Source: Macrosoma leucophasiata
Taxonomy: Eukaryota; Arthropoda; Insecta; Lepidoptera; Hedylidae
NCBI GenBank assembly: GCA_036365455.1
Contig: JAWQUS010000008.1
Location: 18,707,501 to 18,771,500, forward strand
DNA length: 64,000 nucleotides
Direction of reading: 5' to 3'
The position numbers and the translations under genes were made by a program. Positions 32,528 to 42,330 of this stretch are shown in pieces. The notes beneath the pieces are model-generated. The model saw only the letters and a list, made by a program, of their open reading frames with translations. It was not told the DNA's origin and ran no database searches. Position 1 is the stretch's first letter. The number at the start of each line of letters is the position of its first letter.

Positions 32528-33369
32528 CTTTCACAAACATTTTGATGCAACAGAACCTTATGGAAGTGAAAGTAACTCTTTATCGATTTCACGATAAAGT
32601 CGCTGAGTCGAATGAGATTAAAAATATGGGGATAGTTTGAATGATGACAAAAGTACATAAGCTACTTTGTGTCATAAACAAATAGAATGCTGATAAAGGA
32701 AACAACTAGTATTTAACAAATTGAATAATGCTATAAAATCCCGTAGGTGAAGTGAATACTCGATTTTGAATTGAAGATTTATTGTAATAATGGACTAAAG
32801 TTATAGGGATATTAAACACGGGGCACAGCCTTTGTAACTTGAGCAACTTAACATCTGCACGGTTTTATTGCGGCAAGTTCAAACGCTCGTACCATATAAA
32901 TAATTCCAAGTAAATTTCGCATCGTACCTAATTATTCTCATAAACAGTAATACCTCGGACTTATGCGATAGGTAGGAGCAAGTGACAGTAGGGTAGGTAA
33001 ATATAATTCTGTAACTCGGGGTTCACCATTGCATATAAATTACAAATTTTTGGTGTTTTGGATGACATATTAATAGGTTTATCAAAGATGTGCTCTCGAA
33101 CTTCTCGTAAACCGAATAGGTATAGAGTGGAGATAGGAATACGATGCGCGCGGTATGATAAAAAAAAACGTGTATCTTCAGCATTCGCGAAACACGGGGG
33201 TAGCGTATCGGGTCTCTTTATGTATAGCGTTACAAATATTTCACTCACATGTGTTAAGTCAAAAATTGGTATTAGGGGTAAAGCGATCTCCTTAGGATAT
33301 TGAAAAAACTGGAAAGGTTTTTTTTTTTGTTACTGTTCCTAAGGAAATGCAATAAATGTGAAGGAAAAA
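32528..33369. other. AT-rich intronic DNA, nothing recognised
   Basis: About 840 bp. Open frames of 60-99 codons on both strands have no recognisable motif. Confidence 0.5.
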
Positions 33370-33475
33370 TTCGACAGTCGGGTGTGGACTTCGGTGGTAC
33401 ATTTGGGAGAGCGGGTGGACTAGATATTCCGGTGGTCGCGGGTTCATGTCCCAATAGAAGCATTTTTTTCCTGGA
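33370..33475 (+). repeat. SINE-H copy (tRNA-derived)
   Basis: CGACAGTCGGGTGTGGACTT, CGGTGGTACATTTGGGAGAG, GGTGGACTAGATATTCCGGT and GGTCGCGGGTTCATGTCCC parallel 57395-57510. The GTGGTCGCGGGTTCAAG-like block is a tRNA B box. The copy is degenerate. Confidence 0.65.
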
Positions 33476-33939
33476 ATGTCTGGATCGATTCGGCTAATTT
33501 TGAGGTAATATGAAGTTTTCCTGGTTTGTTATAAACACGGTATAATTCATCTAATACTTAGTTATCATCATAATACTTGGAAGTCAGAAATATGTTTTGA
33601 ATCGCATACCAATTTGCACAAAGCGTACACTTTGAACAAGAAACTGGAACCAATATAACATAAAGTCCGACGAGTTAGTTTCGTCTGTCTGTAAAATTCG
33701 CAAATAAAAATAATCTCGATACAGCCGGCTACCACGAAGTAGACGCGGAAAATATCAAAGCATTTCGAAAGTGCATACACTAAAAGTATCTAGTGAACGC
33801 ATTGAGTTTGAAAATCATTAGAAAAAATGAATTTGGTGTTTTGCGTTACAAATCAGAGAAATAGTTTTTTAAGTACTCCTACAGAGCAACAGTGATTCCA
33901 AACAAACATGCGAATAATCACATATTAATTTTAAAGAAA
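33476..33939. other. AT-rich intronic DNA, nothing recognised
   Basis: About 460 bp; a 70-codon minus-strand open frame has no motif. Confidence 0.45.
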
Positions 33940-34148
33940 TCTATCTGCCACCAAATGGTATAGTGTTCAGCACTGTCGTATTCCGGTTAGATGGTAATGT
34001 ATGGCCACCTAATAATTGTCACCGAGACAACTAAGGTCTCAGGAGTGGCGACGCGTCTGCATTTGACCACTGGTTTTAGTGTAAATGTTTATAGGCTGCA
34101 GTCGTCGCTTGATATCAATGTGAATAGCAGGCTTGTTTGCAACCTTCT
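33940..34148 (+). repeat. Repeat F copy, 5'-truncated
   Basis: CCACCAAATGGTATAGTGTT, CAGCACTGTCGTATTCCGGT, AGGTCTCAGGAGTGGCGACG, CTGCATTTGACCACTGG and ATAGGCTGCAGTCGTCGCTT follow family order. Confidence 0.75.
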
Positions 34149-34974
34149 AAAAAATATTGTATAATAATTGAAATGTTATGTTCAAACAAAATATTTTTCT
34201 CTTTCATCAAATATGTTATAAGTTTAATTTTTAATATTTCAGGACATATACCAGTATGAAAATATTGTCTTGTCTACGGCGTATAGCAAAAATCAGGGAC
34301 TGAACCTGGGACTGCACGACTGAGGTAGCCTGACAATGTCAGTTTAATCCAATATTCGATGAATTCCGTTCAAAATTCACGATCTAGTCGAAGCTCTTGG
34401 AATGTAGTTGTAGTCTTGATTATGCAAGAGCAAGTACGTATAGTTCATTTATCTATGTAAAGGCTAGTTTATCTATGTTTATCATTTATCTATGTAGAGC
34501 CGATATCTAAGTGGTGTTCTCTGATATATCTTGTCCATAGTCTGACATGGCTTGCCATATGTAGGTACTCGAGCAGATGATTAAATTTATTTTTTGTGAG
34601 TCTAATTTAAAATGGCCATTGAATAATGATCTGTTATTTACGAAATAAAAGAGTCGATTCGAAGTACCAGCACGAACAGGTGTTCCATAAAGTTGGAAAC
34701 GCTTATGAAAAAATCAATATTACTCATAAACTTTTTATTACTTTATAACTAATTGGCGTTTGAATAAATAACGCGACAAAATTCAATTTATCGCTTGCTA
34801 CTTTAGGATTCATTGAAAGAGTACTAAAGGTTCACTTTCTACGTCCATTTAAAGACAAGATAATAGCTTTGCGTGATAAAAAAAATATCTGTCTATCTCT
34901 ATCTAAGTATCAAGTGTATTTGAAATTAAAGTAATTGTCACATTTTTATACGAGTAGTACAAAATATATGGCAC
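34149..34974. other. Intronic DNA, nothing firm
   Basis: About 825 bp. At 34297-34320 AGGGACTGAACCTGGGACTG, read on the minus strand, resembles a tRNA B box (GGTTCAGTCCC) and might be a worn SINE head, but I cannot extend it. Confidence 0.4.
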
Positions 34975-35330
34975 TAGCGGCCCGCCCCGTCTTCGCGCGG
35001 TGCAATGTTGCCTACCCTCTCCTATTCGTCTTAGCGTGATGATTATACATAGATAGAGCCTAAAGTCTTCCAAAATATGTTTTATAGTTTAGGCAGCTTA
35101 CGCAAAATAAGTAACTTTTCTGGTTGATTTTTTACACCTTGTGTCTGTAAAACCCAAATATCTTACGGAACCCTATTTTTTCCAAAATCAAATATAGCCT
35201 ATGTTACCCGTGGATAATGTCGCTTTCGAATAGTGAGAGAATTTTTAAAATCGGTCCATTAGTTATTGAGCCTATTCATTACAAACAAACAAAAAAATAT
35301 TACCTCTTTATAATATTAGTTTAGATATAC
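34975..35330 (+). repeat. Repeat C copy, longest
   Basis: GCACTAGCGGCCCGCCCCGT begins it, as at 7425. ACCCAAATATCTTACGGAAC, GGATAATGTCGCTTTCGAAT and TTATTGAGCCTATTCATTAC lie in the body, and it ends TATAATATTAGTTTAGATA. It is non-coding. Confidence 0.65.
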
Positions 35331-35636
35331 ACACCACTACGATTTAACCCCATAATTTACGGTTCATACTGTTTAGGAAATGTCCAGCTACAAGTATGTA
35401 TATTAACTAGCAGCTTCAAATATTGTTTTAATAGCATACTTAATTATAATAAATATTAGAATATAACAACAAATTTACTGAAATCATAACAGAAAACATG
35501 ACATATATTTAACAAACAAAACGAACCCTTTACTTATAGTTACAATTCAACAGTTCTCCAACGTATCTTTAATAAACAAAGCGACAGCTCAAATAAAATA
35601 ATTTGAATCAGCTCGTCCCGTAAAATATTCATGATT
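35331..35636. other. AT-rich intronic DNA, nothing recognised
   Basis: About 300 bp without recognisable features. Confidence 0.45.
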
Positions 35637-35773
35637 TATAAAAGGGCGTCGCGGATACGTGCGTTTTCTTTATTATAGACAGTCGCTGGCTTGCGCAGCT
35701 CTCTAACTCGTCTCTCGTCGTACTAATTAATCCCAGCTCGTGACCAAGTTTCATTTACTTTCCTCGTTGAGTG
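35637..35773 (+). promoter_or_regulatory. Candidate internal promoter and non-coding first exon
   Basis: A strong TATAAAAGG at 35637-35645 is followed by a GC-richer stretch (GGCGTCGCGGATACGTGCG), an ACAGTCG possible initiator near 35679-35685, and then GAGTG/GTAAGC, a good 5' splice site with GT at 35774-35775. No ATG-led frame of note lies between. Either an alternative scrt promoter or the relic of an LTR or other element with its own promoter could explain it. The mariner at 36007 lies just downstream. No transcription data are available. Confidence 0.35.
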
Positions 35774-36003
35774 GTAAGCTCCTTTAGCCGCGAAGATTAT
35801 GTTGCCGTTTTTCTGTGTGTTTATGTTTATACTCTGACCGTTTATATTATGAAAGTTAACCGGAAGATTGAGGGAAGAGAAATAACCGTTTGTATTATAT
35901 TATTTTATCACACACATGAAAAGACCGTTGTTCGGTGCAGAAGTAGTCTTATTTTCGTTTATTGTATCTGCTTCAATTAATGAATCAACAAATTTTTAGG
36001 CAG

Positions 36004-37122
36004 TTACGAGGGTGGATCCAAAAGTTCGAAGCCCGACCAAGAAAATGAAAGAAAAGTGGGTCTAAATTTATTTTTATTTTCGACATAGTCTCCATATAGC
36101 TCAACACACTTCTTCCACCTGAACTGCAACTTGGTTATCCCCTCGAAAAAAAAAGATTCCGGAAGGTCGGCGAAATACTCGTCTACTGCGACTATCACCC
36201 CATCTTTGGTCGAAAATTTCGAGCCACCCAAATGTTTTTTTAAATTTGGAAATAAATGATAATCTGAGGGGGCTAAATCCGGCGAATAAGGTGGGTGGGG
36301 CAGTAATTCGTAGCCACAATCATGGATTACAGACATTGTTTCAACCGAAGTGTGAACACGTGCATTGTCTTGATGAAACAAAACTTTCTTACGCAACATT
36401 CCCGGCCTTTTTTCTTTTATTTCTTCTCGAAGTCTTCGTAAAAGGTTACAATAATAACTAGAATTAATAGTTTGACCTTTCGGTAAATAATCTACAAAAA
36501 TAATGCCCTTTGCATCCCAAAAAACAGAAGCCATGACTTTGTTAGTCGACAAAACGACCTTAGCCTTTTTCGGTGTAGGTGAGTCAGATCTTTTCCACTG
36601 TTTGGATTGTTGCTTTGATTCAGGAATATGGTGGTGAACCCAGCTTTCATCCATGGTAACAAATCTAGACAAAAAGTCCTCGGGATCAGTCTCAAAAAGT
36701 TCCAAACAGTCTCGCGAAATTGTGAATCGAACTCGTTTTTGTTCAGCTGAAAGCAACCTCGGGACCCAGTGAGCAGAAACCTTATGGAATCCCAATTCTT
36801 TCGTTATTATGTGTTGCACCCGGCCATAACTAATGTCTGTTGTCTCAGCTATCTTACCGATGGTCAAACGTCGATCACCCAGTACGAGATCACAAATTTT
36901 ATCGATGTTTTCTTTCGTGGTAGAGGTTGTAGGCCGTCCACTCCTAGGATCATCTTCAATGCTCTCACGACCGCGCTTAAACTCAGCTACCCACTTCTTG
37001 ACACTGGAATACGATGGAGCAGACTCCCTCAAAGTGCCCACCATATCTTGATGGATGTCTTTTGGTGACAGGCCTTTTTTATTGAGGTACTTAATGACTG
37101 CACGATGTTCAATTTTCTCCAT
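36004..37122 (-). CDS. Mariner-1 transposase, 372 codons, extended C-terminus
   Basis: DD34D mariner transposase for cut-and-paste transposition at TA sites. Residues 1 to about 110 form the paired helix-turn-helix DNA-binding region (starts MEKIEHRAVIKYLNKKGLSP). A WVPRLL linker motif lies at 119-124. Catalytic Asps are D158 (VTMDESW), D252 (FHQDNARVH) and D287 in YSPDLAPSDYHLF, with 34 residues between the last two. The frame is uninterrupted. Oddity: copy A ends GDYVEK-stop (about 349 residues), but here a T run is one base shorter (four instead of five, 36077-36080). The frame therefore slips past the usual stop and reads about 22 further residues out through the terminal repeat. The stop TAA is formed from 36004-36006, which includes the TA target duplication. 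Whether the enzyme is active is unknown. Confidence 0.9.
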   Translation of the reverse strand: MEKIEHRAVIKYLNKKGLSPKDIHQDMVGTLRESAPSYSSVKKWVAEFKRGRESIEDDPRSGRPTTSTTKENIDKICDLVLGDRRLTIGKIAETTDISYGRVQHIITKELGFHKVSAHWVPRLLSAEQKRVRFTISRDCLELFETDPEDFLSRFVTMDESWVHHHIPESKQQSKQWKRSDSPTPKKAKVVLSTNKVMASVFWDAKGIIFVDYLPKGQTINSSYYCNLLRRLREEIKEKRPGMLRKKVLFHQDNARVHTSVETMSVIHDCGYELLPHPPYSPDLAPSDYHLFPNLKKHLGGSKFSTKDGVIVAVDEYFADLPESFFFEGITKLQFRWKKCVELYGDYVENKNKFRPTFLSFSWSGFELLDPPS

Positions 37123-37301
37123 TATTGAAAATCGCGTCAGAATGCTTCAAACAAATAATCACAGAAAATGTATATTGTGGAGTATCGGAATGAAACTGCG
37201 CACAATAAATCAATATGAGACATAGTAACAAATGACGGTAAATTTAAAAAGATGTCATATCTCCTTGTAATTTGGGCCACGAACTTTTGGATCCACCCTC
37301 G
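36007..37301 (-). mobile_element. Mariner-1 copy B, structurally complete
   Basis: Perfectly matching outer ends: CGAGGGTGGATCCAAAAGTT at 36007 and its complement ending at 37301 (GGATCCACCCTCG). Exact TA duplications flank it at 36005-36006 and 37302-37303. It is 1,295 bp with a single long transposase frame. It is the younger-looking relative of copy A (18910-20194), in the same intron and orientation. Confidence 0.95.
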
Positions 37302-37303
37302 TA

Positions 37304-37504
37304 TATAGCCGTTTTTTTACATTGTAGTAAAAATATTTAATCAAAAATATTGTCATACACGTTTGAATGCATATTTTTCTATTCTCTATTCTAGTTTTAT
37401 AATAATTAGCATAAACCAATACGATGTTTAATTTAACGCCCACCACCTTTTATTAAAATGTATTTATATCTCGTGACCTCCTTATTCTCCATTATAGGTA
37501 ATAT
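37304..37504. other. AT-rich intronic DNA, nothing recognised
   Basis: About 200 bp of AT-rich sequence flanking the mariner. Confidence 0.4.
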
Positions 37505-37810
37505 ATATATACTTATAATAAAACTGTAGAAGTGTGAGTTCTGTACATTAAAAATATTAAAAAAAAATACCAGGGGATGTTACTAGATCAAAACCGAACA
37601 CAAATATGTGATTAGAAAATTTTTTGTCTGTCTGTTTGATTGTTCAAGCATCACACAAAATCTACCAGTCCGATTACGATGAAACTTGGTGTATTTATAC
37701 TTTAATCTTTGGCGCACAACACTGGGTACTTTTTATCCCGGAAAAATGTATGTTTGTCCGTGTGTTTGTGCACGCTAATTTCAGAAATGGCTTATCCGAT
37801 TTTTAGTTTT
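37505..37810 (+). repeat. Dispersed repeat with GTCTGTCTGTTTG motif
   Basis: TTTTTTGTCTGTCTGTTTGA, TCCGATTACGATGAAACTTG, TTTTATCCCGGAAAAATGTA and CGATTTTTAG occur in the order of a repeat body common in lepidopteran genomes. The start and end are approximate and the class is uncertain. A 60-codon open frame over it is not a gene. Confidence 0.55.
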
Positions 37811-37937
37811 TACTAATATCTTGTGGTAAGTTTCACTTAACATTTACTGTTTGTTTCATGTCAATCGGTTCAGAAATAAAAAAGTTACGATAATTGAAAA
37901 AATCATATCGAACATTTTTAAACTATTCTGAATCTAT

Positions 37938-38344
37938 CTTTTTTAGGGTTCCGTATCTTAAAGGTAAAAACGGATCCTATTACTCATCCTCCGCTGTCTG
38001 CCTGGCTGTCCGTCCATCCGTCTGTCTGTCCCTAGGCTGTATCTCATAAACAGTGATAGCTAGAAAGCTAAAATTATGTATTTCTGACACCGCTATAGCG
38101 ACAAAATTGAATACTAAAAATAAGAAAATGAAAATATTAAGGGGTCCAAGGGGCATACAATAAACGTGTTTTTTTCGTATATTTTTGCTCTATATCAATA
38201 ACGGTATCAAGTATACACTTAAAATTTTCACAGAATTTTTAGCTCTTATGTTGTATATTACCTTCCAACAAACGAATTTTTTTTATGGCATTTTTTGTAC
38301 GGAACCCTTCGTGCACGAGTTCGACTCACACTTGGCCGGTTTTT
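37938..38344 (-). repeat. Repeat P copy with matching ends
   Basis: The left end TTTTAGGGTTCCGTATC is inverted at the right end (GTACGGAACCCTTCGTGCAC, then GACTCACACTTGGCCGGTTT). The GTCTGTCC microsatellite near 38000 corresponds to the GACA/GACG tract of the 5111 copy, on the other strand. It is about 407 bp and non-coding. Confidence 0.7.
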
Positions 38345-38624
38345 CCTCTGTTAGTAACATTAATGTGAATCTTTATATTAACAGTATTGTAATTTTAATT
38401 TGAATATGGGTGGAAAAAACCTGAATTAAATGCATTTTATTTTTTATTTATTTTATTAAGCATACCGCATAGCAGCGTCCCGGCATAAAACAATCTCCGC
38501 TATGATCACAATTCAGCATGCCAAGCGCGGCAATTATGGCGTATTCTTTCCTTATGACGCACAACACTTTTAGGAGCATCTTCGGGAAAGGCTTTGTTCA
38601 GCGGAGACGGATGGACGCCTTTCG

Positions 38625-38722
38625 GATGTGATTATGATGATGGCGATGGTGGTGATGGTGATGGCGTTGATGGCGTTGGTGGCGATTATAGTGGTGGCGG
38701 TGGTGGTGGTGGCATTAGTGGG
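38625..38722 (+). repeat. GAT/GGT/GGC trinucleotide repeat
   Basis: An imperfect triplet array (GATGATGGCGATGGTGGTGA, then GGTGGCGGTGGTGGTGGTGG) of about 100 bp in the intron, purine-rich on this strand. Confidence 0.85.
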
Positions 38723-39000
38723 TAAAAATGCACAACGTTAATATTCAGTTTATCTCTTCTGCCGGCTCTTACGGAGTGCTTATATTATGCATAGATCTAT
38801 CTTTTATGTTTAAAAATTGACTGAAAATTTACAAAAGTTTATAATAATTTTCTATAAAAAATATTATGCATAGAAGTTTAAAAGGCATTTTCGAAAATAC
38901 GGTTCAGCATAGGATGGATGTGCGTTTAAACACATAATTAGCAATTTTTCGCAATCCTAGCAGCCTATGTGCTTTTATCCCCGGTGGTCATACGTCTAAT
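38723..39000. other. AT-rich intronic DNA, nothing recognised
   Basis: About 280 bp without recognisable features. Confidence 0.4.
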
Positions 39001-39152
39001 ATCGTGTACAGAGAAGCATTACTGCAAAATTTAGTTTTTTAGCTACCCAAAAGTGTTTATGATCCAAAATTAACCAAAATGTATATCCAAAAGCGCTGCC
39101 TAATGTCCCAACGCCACTATTCCACGCAAACAAAGTTGCGGGCACAGCTAGT
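39001..39152 (-). repeat. Repeat C copy, minus strand
   Basis: Read in reverse from 39152: ACTAGCTGTGCCCGCAACTT, TGTTTGCGTGGAATAGTGG. The distal boundary is a guess. Confidence 0.5.
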
Positions 39153-39767
39153 TTATAATAAAGTAATCATACGAATTCGGTACAGAGTATACAGAATATA
39201 AACCTTCTTCCTTTGAAATCTTCAGATTTAATAAGTTAAAGTAACCCAAGCATAACTTGTTGTTGAATTTCCACAAGAGTTTGGTATTTTGTACGGAAAA
39301 GCACTGAACATTCTTAAAAAGATAAAGTAGAAAGAAGGACAAACTTAACTTTGCCATGGGAATACTGTTACTGCTGTTTCTAACATATATCGGCAAAGGT
39401 CATGGCCACTTTGCAAACCTAACTGCGAATATATTTTTAAAGTATTTCTTGGTGATATAGGTACAAATTGAAGGTTTCTTAGATTTGCTTCCACTTATGG
39501 CGTAATGTTTTTTATAAAAAGGAATAAAATTAAAAACCCTTATTTCAGACAACACAGAGACACATTAAAAAATGTGATGCCAAAAATATGAAATAAAACG
39601 AAACATATAAAAACAATTGTTTTATATTATTTCGTCAAATTTTTCTTTCCATTTTTCTTTAAATAAAATAGATAAAAACAACGCAAGAACTGGTGATAGA
39701 GTTGCAGTAACCTTGATTGAGTAGGTACGTACGTAGGCACCGCCGCATTATGAAAAATTATATCTTC
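39153..39767. other. AT-rich intronic DNA, nothing recognised
   Basis: About 615 bp; short minus-strand open frames (82 and 68 codons) have no motif. Confidence 0.45.
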
Positions 39768-39813
39768 CACCAAAGTAGTGTTCAGCACTAGGTATCGTAT
39801 TCCGATTAGATAT
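39768..39813 (+). repeat. Repeat F fragment
   Basis: AGTAGTGTTCAGCACTAGGT, ATCGTATTCCGATTAGAT: a short relic of the family centre. Confidence 0.5.
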
Positions 39814-40555
39814 CTGTTTTTTTTTCTAGGCAAAATCTGTTTATACGGATATCGGATAATTTAATTTTAATTATTTTTATAAGAGAATTTTGATAATAGT
39901 TATAATTACTATAAATAGCCTCGCCCCCTATTTCATGGAACAAAAAGTAACTTACAAATCATGGATGTTTGTGTATTATATATGTGTCCCTATTGGGAAT
40001 ACCTACGGGCGAGAAATTACGCTTACAATAACTTTTTTGTTTTCACGATATGCAGTGGATTTGTCTACTTCAAAATTCTTATAAGAATGTTTTTCCGAAG
40101 TAAATATGTTTAAAACTTCGAAATTACGAAATATTATAATTTCATAATAATTGATTAACTGAATGAAATGAAATTATTATAACATCGTGTATTTCATATC
40201 AACTAACAGACATTCTATACATTTGTGTGTTTAAACTGCAGAAACGACAGTGTAACATACAAATCAAACATTTGTTGCATATATTTATATTACACAGCAG
40301 TACATAGGTAACCATGTAAACGTATTTGCAAATGCAAACCAAGGTGTTATTTGCTCGTTTGATTAATGGAGACAGCGTTTATTTTGTATGTCAGCAAATT
40401 GAATGCAAACAAAATTAACATTGTAATTGTAATTTAATGAATAGCGCAACACTGTTAGTCATACATTTCCAGATTTATAATTAGAATATGGATTGATATT
40501 CAAATTCATGAGAACTTTTTTCTCTAGATTGAAAAACACATTTTTTTTAATTATG
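39814..40555. other. AT-rich intronic DNA, nothing recognised
   Basis: About 740 bp without recognisable features. Confidence 0.45.
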
Positions 40556-40829
40556 GTTAGGATGTGGAAAACAAGCATGCCGTTCACATTGATGTTAAGT
40601 GATTACTGCAGCCTATAGTCACGCACACAAAGACCAAGATCAAAATGCAGATGCGTTGCCGCTCCTGAGGCCTAAGGTGTTATGCCTCTGTGCCGGAAAT
40701 TACAGGGCCGTACATAACAACCTGACCGGAACACGATAGTGCTGAACACTACCATTTAGCCGCAAGTATATAAGGTAATGCGGTGGTGCCTACGCCCGCG
40801 AGCTCTCTCACTGGAGCTCTACCACCAAA
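40556..40829 (-). repeat. Repeat F copy, near full length, minus strand
   Basis: CATGCCGTTCACATTGATGT, ATGCAGATGCGTTGCCGCTC, GGAAATTACAGGGCCGTACA, CACGATAGTGCTGAACACTA and GGAGCTCTACCACC run in reverse family order. Confidence 0.85.
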
Positions 40830-40916
40830 TACATTGCGTACTTATTATGTACACCTGAGGTAGACCTATGTTACGTTATTAGGGGCAGCCAATAGGTATG
40901 CAGATGCATATGCATT

Positions 40917-41150
40917 CGGACTCGGGGGCATAGGCACCTTCGCATTGTCTAATCTATCTAACCCTTAATTGAAGTGTTCAGCACTATCGTGTTCCGGTTG
41001 AATTGTTATGTATGGACCCGTAATAACTATCACAGAGACATGACAACGAAGATATGAGAGGGAGTGAGGGTAACGCTTTTGAATTTTTACCTCTGGTTTT
41101 TGTGTCACCTATGTGTCACCTAGATTGCCACCTCCGTTACTTATAACATA
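40917..41150 (+). repeat. Repeat F copy, diverged
   Basis: GACTCGGGGGCATAGGCACC, GTGTTCAGCACTATCGTGTT, CCGGTTGAATTGTTATGTAT and TTGCCACCTCCGTTAC follow family order on the + strand. It lies about 90 bp from the minus-strand copy, so the two form an inverted pair. Confidence 0.65.
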
Positions 41151-41378
41151 ATTTAAACAATCAGAGGTCAAAATGCAAACAGAGGTACAGAAAATTAAGG
41201 AGATACTCATTTATCATTCAGTTTTGAAGATGGTATACATAACATATAATGAAAAAAAAGAATTTTGGAAGGTTTTAAATTTAACATTACCGGTACCTAA
41301 ACTAAACGACATCAAAACGCGGCTAGCCTCCTAAGCTCGTTTGAGGTCTTCTTATACCATATTCAAACTCGAATATCA

Positions 41379-41432
41379 ATAGAACAATATTTATATAGTC
41401 TACCAGTCCCCACTATATAAATATTGTTCTAT
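41379..41432. repeat. Perfect 21-bp hairpin, 12-nt loop
   Basis: ATAGAACAATATTTATATAGT (41379-41399) is exactly complementary to 41412-41432 across the loop CTACCAGTCCCC. The total length of 54 nt resembles a small RNA precursor, but an old MITE end pair is equally likely. Confidence 0.9.
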
Positions 41433-41724
41433 CAACACAACAGGTTTTGAGTAGTTCTATTTTTTCGTGCAAATTGAACGAAAAATGGAGAAAAAAATAG
41501 AAATGCTTTTTTAGTGCCAATGCATAGCTACATGAAAAATAAACATGCAATATCATTATCACTAAATTATACGCAGGATTGGCTAAGTTATGGGCTTTTA
41601 CTTTTTTGTCATTGTTATGGTAATGAAGGAAGAAGTTTGGTAATGATAATGGGGACAGTGGTAAAGATAAACTGCTAATGGTAATAAGATTGTAATAAAA
41701 AAATCGTTTTGTAATTGTTTGTGC

Positions 41725-41761
41725 AACTCAATTTAAGTATTTTAAATACTTAAATTGAGTT
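41725..41761. repeat. Perfect 18-bp inverted repeat, 1-nt spacer
   Basis: AACTCAATTTAAGTATTT is followed after one T by its exact complement. It is almost a pure palindrome and would extrude as a cruciform. Confidence 0.9.
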
Positions 41762-42330
41762 TCACATACATAAAAGTTCAATTGATTTGAAATATCTTTA
41801 TACTTGCTGTAACATATGGAAACCTATTTGTAACAGATAATAAAATTATTTATAGCTCAGTCTCAGAAGTTATGTTACAGTCTAAACTATAAAGAACACA
41901 TAAGCATGAAAACTAGTAGGAACTTTAATTATAGCCTCAAATTATTGACACAAAAGCACCATTGAGCTTAAAATATGTTATCATCAGAAAAATCACTACA
42001 AAACATAATTATATTAATAATATACTTTCCTTCGCTTGTATTACATTCTGTTTTCGTATGTTGTAAATCTTCATTTGATAAATTTCTTACTATTGTCCTC
42101 TTAGCTGATCTTCTAGTTTTTTTACAAAATTTAAAGGGAGTGAGATAGAGTTAGACATTATACACCTTTAGCATCTCTAAAGGCGACATTATCTACCATG
42201 AGGGCTATAGTACATATCGTTTTTTCTGAAAATTGTTCATTTCAGTTTGATAATGAAATTCAAAGCTTTCATTTCGGTGGTAGCCGAACGCAAATAACGT
42301 TACACACTACGGTGGTGTATATCATTGATC

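Larger units (their letters stand above)
41151..42330. other. Intronic DNA with two perfect hairpins
   Basis: Apart from the hairpins listed separately, nothing is recognised up to the inverted duplication that begins at 42331. Confidence 0.45.

Noticed and set aside
36007..37301. Calling mariner-1 copy B an active autonomous element
   Set aside because: Although the frame and ends are intact, the C-terminus is altered and there is no activity evidence, so I describe it only as structurally complete.
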